Source: Thiotrichales bacterium (GTDB lineage: Bacteria > Pseudomonadota > Gammaproteobacteria > Francisellales > CACEW01). Taken from it: a stretch of 12,284 bases of DNA. The translations under genes were made by a program, and so were the position numbers. The DNA lies in NCBI GenBank assembly GCA_023266165.1, contig JAHFRR010000032.1:1-12284 (forward strand), written 5' to 3'. Shown in pieces: positions 1 through 7,054 of the stretch; position 1 is the stretch's first letter; each line of letters starts with the position of its first letter. The notes beneath the pieces were generated by a model, which worked only from the letters and a program-made list of their open reading frames with translations, made no database searches and was not told where the DNA came from.

Positions 1-511
1 GAATTGACGCTGCACTGCGTGGGCTGACAGAAAACAGCTGCCCTGGTATATAGCGAATATCCGTCAAGACTCCTGGATAGGGCAGATGGACGCGATGGTA
101 ATCTTGAGGGGAGAGATAGAGTGTCACAAAGCTGCCGTTTGACAGCTGATGGGCAAGCTTGCGATCTTGTACCAGATCAGGGAGGGCATAGTAACGCCCC
201 TTGGCTTGCAGCAGGCGTTGGTGAGCAAGCGTGCCCCATGCCAGTACTCGGCCATCTGCGGGAGAAACCAGGTGGGTAGGGTCAGGATCAATGGGGCGTG
301 CACTGGGTTTCAGCGCTCGAGTAAAAAAGTCATTGAAACTTAAGTAAGCTGTAGGGTCTTCTTGAACGGCCTCTCTCAACGAGATATCAAATGCTTTTTG
401 GGCGCGACGAATTAAAAAATTCTTCAGCCAGGGTTTTTGAGAATTCGTCAGTACCCCCGCGATGCGAGAGAGCCTATGTTGGGGGAGAAAGTATTGATAG
501 TTGGGGTGCAT
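1..511 (-). CDS. psd: Phosphatidylserine decarboxylase, N-terminal part (cut by window edge)
   Basis: Reading the minus strand from the ATG at 511 gives about 170 residues that continue past the left edge. The protein decarboxylates phosphatidylserine to phosphatidylethanolamine at the inner membrane. The family is recognisable from the N-terminal FLPQHRLSRIAG stretch, then SFNDFFTRALKPSARPID, LVSPADGRVLAWG, QAKGRYYAL and the hallmark YLSPQDYHRVHLP followed by PGQLFSV. All of these match the proteobacterial proenzyme. The C-terminal LGST-type self-cleavage site that creates the pyruvoyl group lies outside the window and cannot be checked. The reading frame upstream of 511 has no other ATG or GTG before a stop, and a GGGAG lies 12 nt upstream, so 511 is the likely start. 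It begins 36 nt after the mnmA stop on the same strand, so it is probably the last visible gene of the dciA-yadS-mnmA-psd operon. Confidence 0.93.
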   Translation of the reverse strand, partial: MHPNYQYFLPQHRLSRIAGVLTNSQKPWLKNFLIRRAQKAFDISLREAVQEDPTAYLSFNDFFTRALKPSARPIDPDPTHLVSPADGRVLAWGTLAHQRLLQAKGRYYALPDLVQDRKLAHQLSNGSFVTLYLSPQDYHRVHLPYPGVLTDIRYIPGQLFSVSPRSAASI

Positions 512-547
512 GAGTGCTAGAAACTCCCTTTCAAAACGCTGCCTCGA

Positions 548-1627
548 TCATACCACAATCCTCGCCCCACCCAAACAGCGAGCATCCTGATACAACACCA
601 GGGATTGCCCAGGTGTGATGGCACGTTGAGGTTCGTCAAACATCACTTGCAGGCTTTGATCTTCTAATACATGAACCTGGCAGGCTTGATCTTGTTGTCG
701 ATACCGTGTTTTGGCGGTGCATCGAAAGTGGATATCCGGCGCAACCCCTGAAATCCAATGGGCGGGGAGGGTGATCAGACTGGGCTTCAATAGCAAAGGG
801 TGATCATGCCCCTGAACGACGATCAGCTCATTGCGCGTCAAGTCTTTATGGGCGACATACCAAGGGGATTCATCGCTGTGCGACAGGCCTCCAATCCCAA
901 TGCCTTTGCGCTGACCCAGCGTGTAATACATCAGGCCTTGATGTTGCCCTAAGATTTTCCCTTGATCATTGACAATAGACCCGGGTTGCGCGGGGAGATA
1001 GCGGCCGAGAAAATCTTTAAAGCGACGCTCGCCAATAAAACAGATCCCCGTGCTGTCTTTGCGTTGGTGCGTAGGCAGCCTAGCTCTTTTTGCCAGTTCC
1101 CGCACCTGAGGTTTATGAAGATGACCTATGGGAAAGCGTGCGTGTTGAAGCTGCGTGTGCGAGAGGGCATGTAGAAAATAGGTTTGATCTTTTTCAGGAT
1201 CAGCCGCTCGTAATAAGTGAAGTTCAGGGGCAGAGCTGAGTTGAGCGTAATGTCCTGTGGCAATATGGCTAGCCCCCAAGCTTTTCGCATGATTTAAAAA
1301 AGCTTTAAATTTTATCTCAGTATTGCAGAGAATATCCGGATTGGGGGTGTGCCCTGCTTGATATTCTGCAAGAAAATATTCAAACACGTGATCCCAATAT
1401 TCTTGGGCGAAATTGACCGTGTGAAAGGGGATGTCTAACTTGTCGCACACACTGAGGGCATAAGCGATATCTTCTGAAGCGGAACAATAGTCTTGCGTAT
1501 CATCCTCTTCCCAGTTTTTCATGTAGATGCCCATGATAGAAGCCCCGCTTTGCTTCAATAAAAGCGCTGCGACGGAGGAGTCTACTCCGCCTGAGAGGCC
1601 CACAGCGATCAGGGTTTGAGATATCAT
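548..1627 (-). CDS. mnmA: tRNA-specific 2-thiouridylase MnmA
   Basis: A 359-residue cytoplasmic enzyme that adenylates and then thiolates U34 in the wobble position of tRNA-Lys, tRNA-Glu and tRNA-Gln, taking sulfur from an IscS/Tus-type relay. Seen in the sequence: the N-terminal PP-loop SGGVDSS at residues 12-18, the insert NWEEDDTQDYC at 38-48, the catalytic cysteine C101 in NPDILCNTEIKF, the ATGHYA motif at 123-128, and the second active-site cysteine C196 in DSTGICFIGERRF. The C-terminal beta-barrel region includes YYTLGQRKGIGIGG. Length and spacing fit the family (E. coli cysteines are at 102 and 199). The ATG at 1627 has a GGGTGAG ribosome binding site overlapping the end of the upstream gene, and only 4 nt separate it from that gene's stop, so co-transcription and coupling are likely. 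Confidence 0.97.
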   Translation of the reverse strand: MISQTLIAVGLSGGVDSSVAALLLKQSGASIMGIYMKNWEEDDTQDYCSASEDIAYALSVCDKLDIPFHTVNFAQEYWDHVFEYFLAEYQAGHTPNPDILCNTEIKFKAFLNHAKSLGASHIATGHYAQLSSAPELHLLRAADPEKDQTYFLHALSHTQLQHARFPIGHLHKPQVRELAKRARLPTHQRKDSTGICFIGERRFKDFLGRYLPAQPGSIVNDQGKILGQHQGLMYYTLGQRKGIGIGGLSHSDESPWYVAHKDLTRNELIVVQGHDHPLLLKPSLITLPAHWISGVAPDIHFRCTAKTRYRQQDQACQVHVLEDQSLQVMFDEPQRAITPGQSLVLYQDARCLGGARIVV

Positions 1628-1631
1628 GCTC

Positions 1632-2282
1632 TCACCCTTTAATCATCGGCAGATGCCAGTTTCTATAGATGCCCAAGAGGCGTAAGACCAGCACCGTGAG
1701 GGCGCAAGCAGCCATGGCTAGGGCATCTGATTGGGTATAGCGGATCATGCAGAGATAGGCCAGACCGCCCAGCACCGTAGGGGTTGCATAGAGCTGACCT
1801 CGCAGAATCATGGGGATTTCATTGGCGAGCATATCACGCATCATGCCCCCACCCACCGCTGTGAGGGTGCCCATCATGACACACACCACCATGGGCTCAT
1901 GGATGGCGAGAGCTTTAGAGACGCCATCAATGGTGAACGCGACCAGCCCCAACGCATCAAAGAGCAGCAAAGCCTTTTGCGCCATGGTCTGTCGTAGCAA
2001 CTGCGTGGTTTGTTGGTAAAAGAAAAAGACCAACGCACCTGTCAAGAGGGTCAAATAAATATAATAGGGCTGAAGGGTCCAAAAGACGTTTTGATGCAGG
2101 ATCAGATCTCGAATCGTGCCGCCTCCTGTTCCTGTAACAAAGGCCAGGAGCATAGCCCCGCTTAAATCCATGCGACGGCGAATAGCCTCAAGCGCCCCTG
2201 TGATGGCAAAGGCCACGGTGCCTGTCCACTCAAAAAAACTGTGAAAATGTGAAGCAGTAAATAAACTTAATAAAAAAATCAT
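1632..2282 (-). CDS. TRIC/UPF0126 family membrane protein (YadS/YicG-like)
   Basis: A small integral membrane protein of 216 residues from the ATG at 2282. It is built of two tandem homologous halves. The first contains FFEWTGTVAFAITGALEAIRR and the glycine-rich TGTGGGTIRD. The second contains FDALGLVAFTIDGVSKAL and GTLTAVGGGMMRDML. This duplicated GGG.RD pattern with about seven hydrophobic segments is the signature of the UPF0126 family, whose members are related to TRIC cation channels; some have been described as glycine transporters. The substrate here cannot be told from sequence. The frame opens further upstream to a TTG at 2312. The ATG at 2282 is preferred because it forms an ATGA overlap with the dciA stop codon, has an AGGA 9 nt upstream, and gives the family's usual length of a little over 200 residues. 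Confidence 0.88.
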   Translation of the reverse strand: MIFLLSLFTASHFHSFFEWTGTVAFAITGALEAIRRRMDLSGAMLLAFVTGTGGGTIRDLILHQNVFWTLQPYYIYLTLLTGALVFFFYQQTTQLLRQTMAQKALLLFDALGLVAFTIDGVSKALAIHEPMVVCVMMGTLTAVGGGMMRDMLANEIPMILRGQLYATPTVLGGLAYLCMIRYTQSDALAMAACALTVLVLRLLGIYRNWHLPMIKG

Positions 2283-2788
2283 GGGAGAGCATCCTGTTGT
2301 GGGGTTTGACAATGCCGCTTCACAATGCGATTAAGAGCGTGCTGGAGCTGGAGATTGTGTGTGGCTTGACTCCAATGTTGAAGGCTTTCAATGACGCTCA
2401 CGGGAAAATAGCGGGGTATGGGTTGTGTGATGGTGGGGGTTGGGTCAATCAAGCTCTGTTGAGACTGCGCGCGGAATTTTATTTTTTGAAAATGACTGAA
2501 TCCTGGAATCTTGTGCAGTTCACGCAGCAGATCGTTTTGAAAATAGTAGAGCCGCGTCAACAAAGCAGGCTCTGAGATCAGCAAAGAGATCTGATCTTTA
2601 TAAACTGAAACTGCAACGCAATGGGGTTGAATTTCAGGGGGGAGCACCCATTTAAGGGTTTCGAGCAGATCTTGTTTGGCATGCGCCTGCACGACCAGTG
2701 CGCTTAAGGTTGAACTTCGGCTTTTGCCCAACAGAGCTTGCACGGAAGCCGGACGTCGTTTGGGGTGAGAGGAGGTGTGAGATGCCAT
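2279..2788 (-). CDS. dciA: DciA/DUF721 family protein, probable replicative helicase loader
   Basis: About 169 residues from the ATG at 2788; the frame also extends to an ATG at 2860, which would add 24 residues. A basic N-terminal tail (SSHPKRRPASVQALLG) is followed by the DUF721 core. That core has a helix with HAKQDLLETLKWVLPP, then the pattern VAVSVYKDQISLLISEPALLTRLYYFQNDLL, then a final strand KIKFRA at the core's end. A long polar C-terminal extension follows. DUF721 proteins outside the DnaC-bearing enterics are DciA, which assists DnaB helicase loading at the origin; this role is family knowledge. Location next to divergent secA is typical for this gene in gammaproteobacteria and supports the call. 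It is probably the first gene of the minus-strand operon. The 2788 start is favoured because the longer version would run through the apparent secA promoter and reads as low-similarity sequence. Confidence 0.8.
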   Translation of the reverse strand: MASHTSSHPKRRPASVQALLGKSRSSTLSALVVQAHAKQDLLETLKWVLPPEIQPHCVAVSVYKDQISLLISEPALLTRLYYFQNDLLRELHKIPGFSHFQKIKFRAQSQQSLIDPTPTITQPIPRYFPVSVIESLQHWSQATHNLQLQHALNRIVKRHCQTPQQDALP

Positions 2789-2806
2789 GTGCTCAATTCG
2801 CTCCGA

Positions 2807-2836
2807 TTCGCTCGCTCTGATATTTTGTGATAGGAT
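2807..2836 (+). promoter_or_regulatory. Candidate secA promoter (extended -10)
   Basis: The -10 element TAGGAT (2831-2836) is preceded by TG at 2828-2829, giving an extended -10 (TGATAGGAT). A poor -35 match, TTCGCT (2807-2812), lies 18 nt upstream. It would start transcription about 45-50 nt before the secA ATG. The site sits in the divergent region between dciA and secA. An opposing promoter for the dciA operon must lie nearby, but no convincing hexamers were found for it. This is a by-eye assignment. Confidence 0.35.
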
Positions 2837-2893
2837 ACCAAAACTTTGCGAAAGACGCATCCCACATAAAGAGAAACAATCAAGAGAATAGAG

Positions 2894-5512
2894 ATGATCA
2901 ACACCCTTGCAAAACGATTTTTTGGCAGTCGAAACGAGCGTTTAATCAAACGTTTGATGAAAGAAGTGCATAAGATCAGTGCCTTAGAGCCCAGCCTGCA
3001 ACAGCTTTCAGATGCAGAGCTTTCACATAAAACAGTAGAGTTCAAAGCGAGGCTCAATCAAGGTGCATCGCTCAACAGTGTTTTAGTCGAGGCGTTTGCT
3101 GTCGTACGTGAGGCCAGTCGTAGAACCCTAGGGCTGCGCCATTATGATGTCCAGATCCTGGGAGGCATGATTTTGCATTTGGGCAAGATCGCTGAAATGC
3201 ACACGGGAGAGGGCAAAACGCTGGTAGCCACACTGCCTTTGTATCTCAATGCCCTTTTGGGTCAGGGTGCACATTTGGTGACGGTGAATGACTATCTGGT
3301 AAAACGTGATGCGGAGCAGATGGGCAAGATTTTTGAGTTTTTAGGATTGTCAGTGGGCACGATTACCTCAGGAATGGAGCCCTCTGCGCGTAAAGTTTCT
3401 TACGATGCCGATATTACCTATGGCACGAACAACGAATTTGGGTTTGACTATCTGCGTGATAACATGGCCTTTAGTATCGAAGGGCGCGTGCAGCGTGGCC
3501 TGCAGTTTGCTGTGGTCGATGAAGTCGATTCGATTTTGATTGATGAAGCCCGTACGCCCTTGGTTATTTCAGGGCCTTCTGAAGACAGCTCTGAGTTGTA
3601 TGCCCAGCTGATTGCCTTGATGCCTCAGCTGGAATTAGGCGATAAAGACGCCCTTACGGGGGATTATTCTCTCGATGAAAAATCTAAGCAGGCTTTTTTG
3701 ACAGAGGCGGGGCATCAAAAACTAGAGGCTTTGTTATTAGAGGCCGGTTTATTAAAGTCTAACGAGAGCCTCTATAGCCCGCAGAATGTGACTTTGATGC
3801 ATTACATCAATGCGGTGTTGCGCGCTCATTCGCTGTTTCACAAAGATGTGGACTACATGGTGAAAGACCATGAAATTGTCATTGTGGATGAACACACCGG
3901 GCGAGCGATGCCAGGTCGTCGCTGGTCGGATGGCTTGCATCAAGCGATTGAAGCGAAGGAGGGCTTAAAAGTCCAGGGAGAAAATCAAACGCTGGCCTCG
4001 ATTACCTTCCAAAATTATTTTAGGCTGTATCAAAAGCTCTCTGGCATGACGGGGACGGCAGATACGGAAGCCTTTGAGTTTCATCGCACGTATGGTTTAG
4101 AGGTGGTGATCATCCCCACGCATAACCCTATGATTCGCCGAGACTTGCCAGATTATGTGTTCTTAACCATTCCTGAAAAATTTGATGCGATTATCCAAGA
4201 GATTGAGCAGGTGCTGGCAGGTGGGCAGCCAATTTTGGTGGGCACGGCATCCATTGAAACCTCTGAATATCTTTCAACATTGCTCAAACAAAAGAAAATT
4301 CGCCATGAAGTCTTGAATGCCAAGCAGCATGCCCGTGAGGCCTTGGTGATTGCGGAAGCCGGGCGTCCAGGCGCTTTAACCATTGCCACCAACATGGCAG
4401 GGCGGGGGACGGATATTATTTTGGGGGGGAATTTTCAAGTAGAAGCGACTGCCTTAGTCCATCCAACGCCTGAGCAATTGGAGCAGTTAAAGCAAGACTG
4501 GCAGCGTCGTCATGATCAAGTGGTGCAAGCAGGTGGGCTCTATATCATGGGGTCTGAGCGTCATGAGTCACGTCGCATTGACAATCAATTGCGAGGCCGT
4601 TCGGGCCGTCAAGGAGATCCGGGGGTTAGCCGGTTCTTTTTATCTCTGGAAGATAACTTGATTCGCATTTTTATTTCTCCCGGCATGGCCAGTATGATGA
4701 AGCGTATGGGGATGGGGCATGGGGAACCGCTGGAAAGCCGCATGATCACGCGTCAAATTGCGAAAGCCCAGAAGAAAGTAGAGTCGCATCACTATGATAT
4801 TCGCAAGCAGCTGTTGGAATACGATGATGTTGCCAATGCCCAACGCCAAGTCATCTATGATCAGCGTCGCTATCTTTTGGAAAACAGCCCCACTGATTTT
4901 GACAGCCTGTGGGAAGAGATTCGCAGAGATGTGATCACCCAGTTAGTTCAGACCCATATCCCTGAGGGCAGTGTCGAAGAAATGTGGGATTTGCCTGGGT
5001 TAGCCGCACGCTTGAATACAGACTTTGGATTTATCCATGCCCAGCAAACTCAGGCGCAGCTTCAAACCTGGGTCGATACGAGTGATGTCGATCAGCTCCC
5101 TGAGAAAATTCTTGCAGAGCTTCAAGCGCTGTATCTTGAGAAACAAAAGCTGGCGGGAGTCGAAGGACTGCAGGTTTTTGGAAAAAATATTTTATTGCAG
5201 AGCTTAGATCGACACTGGCGTGAGCATCTGAGTGCGCTGGATCATCTGCGTCAAAGCATTGGGCTGCGGGGCTATGCGCAAAAAGACCCGAAGCAAGAAT
5301 ACAAGCGCGAGGCGTATTTCTTGTTTAAGTCGATGCTTGATAGCTTCCATTATGATGTGGTGAGTGTATTAGCTAAAGTGCAGGTTACGCCTCCTGCGCC
5401 ACAAGCGATAGCGCCTCTGGTGTCCTCATCGACCCCAAAAATTGGGCGTAATGAGCCTTGCCCCTGTGGATCTGGCAAGCGATTTAAAGAATGTCATGGC
5501 GTGTTGAAATGA
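2894..5512 (+). CDS. secA: Preprotein translocase ATPase SecA
   Basis: An 872-residue motor ATPase that drives unfolded preproteins through SecYEG. The full domain order is visible. Nucleotide-binding domain 1 has Walker A MHTGEGKT at residues 102-109 and Walker B VVDEVDSILIDEARTPL at 207-223. A preprotein cross-linking insert follows, with VDEHTGRAMPGRRWSDGLHQ at 331-350. Nucleotide-binding domain 2 has SGMTGTA at 383-389, TNMAGRGTDIILGG at 499-512 and the arginine-finger region QLRGRSGRQGDPG at 565-577. The helical scaffold contains DRHWREHLSALDHLRQSIGLRGYAQKDP in two recognisable blocks. The extreme C-terminus carries the zinc-binding CPCGSGKRFKECHG with C856, C858, C867 and H868, used for SecB and lipid contact. 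It is slightly shorter than the 901-residue E. coli protein, mainly in the C-terminal linker. The ATG at 2894 follows AGAGAATAGAG. No secM-like arrest gene precedes it; the neighbour is dciA. Confidence 0.99.
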   Translation: MINTLAKRFFGSRNERLIKRLMKEVHKISALEPSLQQLSDAELSHKTVEFKARLNQGASLNSVLVEAFAVVREASRRTLGLRHYDVQILGGMILHLGKIAEMHTGEGKTLVATLPLYLNALLGQGAHLVTVNDYLVKRDAEQMGKIFEFLGLSVGTITSGMEPSARKVSYDADITYGTNNEFGFDYLRDNMAFSIEGRVQRGLQFAVVDEVDSILIDEARTPLVISGPSEDSSELYAQLIALMPQLELGDKDALTGDYSLDEKSKQAFLTEAGHQKLEALLLEAGLLKSNESLYSPQNVTLMHYINAVLRAHSLFHKDVDYMVKDHEIVIVDEHTGRAMPGRRWSDGLHQAIEAKEGLKVQGENQTLASITFQNYFRLYQKLSGMTGTADTEAFEFHRTYGLEVVIIPTHNPMIRRDLPDYVFLTIPEKFDAIIQEIEQVLAGGQPILVGTASIETSEYLSTLLKQKKIRHEVLNAKQHAREALVIAEAGRPGALTIATNMAGRGTDIILGGNFQVEATALVHPTPEQLEQLKQDWQRRHDQVVQAGGLYIMGSERHESRRIDNQLRGRSGRQGDPGVSRFFLSLEDNLIRIFISPGMASMMKRMGMGHGEPLESRMITRQIAKAQKKVESHHYDIRKQLLEYDDVANAQRQVIYDQRRYLLENSPTDFDSLWEEIRRDVITQLVQTHIPEGSVEEMWDLPGLAARLNTDFGFIHAQQTQAQLQTWVDTSDVDQLPEKILAELQALYLEKQKLAGVEGLQVFGKNILLQSLDRHWREHLSALDHLRQSIGLRGYAQKDPKQEYKREAYFLFKSMLDSFHYDVVSVLAKVQVTPPAPQAIAPLVSSSTPKIGRNEPCPCGSGKRFKECHGVLK

Positions 5513-5565
5513 ATTTGGGTATGATGGACGTTGACGTTGAGTGGGGTGTTTAGGCGGGTCGATGG

Positions 5566-5596
5566 AGTCACCTCTCCCTCAAGGGGAGAGGCGACT
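5566..5596. repeat. C-rich hairpin, possible dispersed repeat (or weak terminator)
   Basis: A 13-bp inverted repeat with one A.C mismatch, arms 5566-5578 and 5584-5596, closed by the 5-nt loop TCAAG. The inner 8 bp are the perfect CCTCTCCC/GGGAGAGG. It sits 53 nt after the secA stop and 57 nt before the TolC-family start. No T-run follows either arm on either strand, so it is not a textbook intrinsic terminator. Composition and architecture resemble the hairpin at the right end of the window. Hairpins of this CCTCTCCC type are common as dispersed intergenic repeats in proteobacteria, which is the preferred reading. Confidence 0.6.
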
Positions 5597-5653
5597 AACT
5601 GATAGACCGTTGAAGGGTGATGAGTAAAGTTTAAGGCAGGGTATAAGAGCAGT

Positions 5654-6988
5654 ATGAAATCCAACGCAGTATTGTTTAGAAAGCTGGGTATGATGGGAGC
5701 GATAGCAAGTGCCGTACTCATAAACCTTTCCCAGCTCGTCTCTGCCACCACTCTTTTGCAAGTCTACCAAGAAGCGTATCGTGATGCCCCGAGTCTTCAA
5801 GCGCAGCATGCGACACTGGAGGCGGATCAAGCGGCGGTAGGAGTTAACTTTGGCGCGTTGCTGCCTCAGGTGAGTATGCGTGGCAGTGCCAATATGCAAG
5901 ACACGCAAGGGCTTTCTCGTTATCACACGGAATCGGTGTCGTTTCAGGCCAGTCAAGATCTTTTCAATCTCCCTGATTTTTTTTCCTATCAAGCCGCAGG
6001 ACATATGGCAGAAGCTGCGCAGAGCACCTATGAAGACCAAGAGCAGCAGTTTATCATTCAAGTAGTATCCGCTTATTTTGCAGTGGTGAATGCCCATGAG
6101 CAGTTAGAGGCTGCACATGCGCAGACTGCATTTTTGAAAAGTACACTTGGTCAGATCCAGGCAAAGTTCCAAGTGGGGCTTTCGACACAAACAGACCTGG
6201 CCCAAGCCAAGGCACAGTACGATGCTGCGAAGGCCAGTGAGATCTCTGCTCAAAATGCGTTGGATATTGCCTGGCAACAGCTGGAAACCTTCACAGGAAA
6301 GGCGCACACGCATTTAAAAGCGTTTTCGTCGACAACCCAGCTGGGAGCCCCTCAGCCTGCATCGCTCTCCTGGTGGATGAACAAAGCCCTCATCCATAAC
6401 CATCAGATTCAAGCGGCGAGAGAGACGCAAGAGGCGACCTACAGCAACTTGCAAAGCGGTGTAGGCTCTGGGTTTTTCCCCACAGTCAGCCTGGTAGCCT
6501 CCTGGTCTTATCAGCGAAATGATACAGAGGGCAGAACGCTTTCGGTGATTGGGTATCGCAGCCAAAACAATGGTGCGATCGGTTTGCAGTTTACCTGGGA
6601 TTTATTTCAAAGCGGGGGAGGTTTTGCAGCAACTTCTCAGCTCGCGCATCAATATGCTGCGCAATCCTATACTACGCAAGCCCTGGAGCGCAGTGTTCAT
6701 AGTCAAACCCAACAAGATTATCTGGCTGTGATGACTGACTCCAGCGCGATCCTCGCCTATCAAGCTTCCGTTCAAGCCTCTCAGGCCTCGCTGAGTGCTC
6801 TACAAGCGGAATACAAAGCGGGAACGGTGACTTTAGTTGAAGTGCTCAATGGCGTGGAGCAGCTGTTTACCGCACGCGTCAATCTGGCCAATCAGAAATA
6901 CCAATACGTCTTAAACTGGCTGAGCCTACAGGCAGACATTGGATCTTTAAGCGCGCGTGATGTCAAAATGATTAATCAATGGTTATAG
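5654..6988 (+). CDS. tolC: TolC-family outer membrane channel protein
   Basis: A 444-residue outer membrane factor of the kind that forms the trimeric exit duct for type I secretion and tripartite drug efflux. A signal peptide occupies residues 1 to about 31: basic MKSNAVLFRKLG, a hydrophobic core, then LVSA before TTLLQ. The mature start LLQVYQEAYRDAPSLQAQ is the usual opening of the TolC repeat. The two internal structural repeats show the familiar coiled-coil patterns. The first includes VVSAYFAVVNAHEQLEAA and KFQVGLSTQTDLAQAKAQYDAAKA. The second includes VHSQTQQDYLAVMTDSSAI and EYKAGTVTLVEVLNGVEQLF. It is a little shorter than E. coli TolC and lacks a long C-terminal tail. No inner membrane pump or membrane-fusion partner is adjacent, so its partners are encoded elsewhere, as for true TolC. 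The symbol is by family; an efflux-specific paralogue cannot be excluded. Confidence 0.88.
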   Translation: MKSNAVLFRKLGMMGAIASAVLINLSQLVSATTLLQVYQEAYRDAPSLQAQHATLEADQAAVGVNFGALLPQVSMRGSANMQDTQGLSRYHTESVSFQASQDLFNLPDFFSYQAAGHMAEAAQSTYEDQEQQFIIQVVSAYFAVVNAHEQLEAAHAQTAFLKSTLGQIQAKFQVGLSTQTDLAQAKAQYDAAKASEISAQNALDIAWQQLETFTGKAHTHLKAFSSTTQLGAPQPASLSWWMNKALIHNHQIQAARETQEATYSNLQSGVGSGFFPTVSLVASWSYQRNDTEGRTLSVIGYRSQNNGAIGLQFTWDLFQSGGGFAATSQLAHQYAAQSYTTQALERSVHSQTQQDYLAVMTDSSAILAYQASVQASQASLSALQAEYKAGTVTLVEVLNGVEQLFTARVNLANQKYQYVLNWLSLQADIGSLSARDVKMINQWL

Positions 6989-7054
6989 TTTAAAAATTTT
7001 TATAAAAAATAAATAAACCTCAACACGAAACAAAATTGAGAATGGTGGGCTAAG
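6989..7054. other. A/T-rich junction between tolC and the KilA-N gene
   Basis: Sixty-six bases almost without G or C in the first half, including the 12-bp palindrome TAAAAATTTTTA at 6991-7002 and TATAAA at 7000-7005. The abrupt composition change begins directly at the tolC stop. It could hold the KilA-N gene's own -10 element, but no -35 partner is convincing. The likely ribosome binding site is GGTGGG shortly before the ATG at 7055. The base change suggests the left boundary of acquired DNA. No flanking direct repeat was recognised. Confidence 0.4.

Noticed and set aside
149..343. 64-codon plus-strand frame at the left end
   Set aside because: It is a shadow of psd, whose protein sequence is clearly conserved on the opposite strand.
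2796..2814. Tandem ATTCGCTC copies upstream of secA as an operator
   Set aside because: Only two short copies in a low-diversity stretch, with no symmetry and no known regulator to link them to.
2704..3057. 117-codon minus-strand frame crossing the secA start and the dciA start
   Set aside because: It overlaps two well-supported genes in other frames and its translation is low-complexity, without family resemblance.
5513..5653. A sigma70 promoter for the TolC-family gene
   Set aside because: TTGAAG and TATAAG are present but 26 nt apart, and the TATAAG overlaps the ribosome binding site; no acceptable pair was found.
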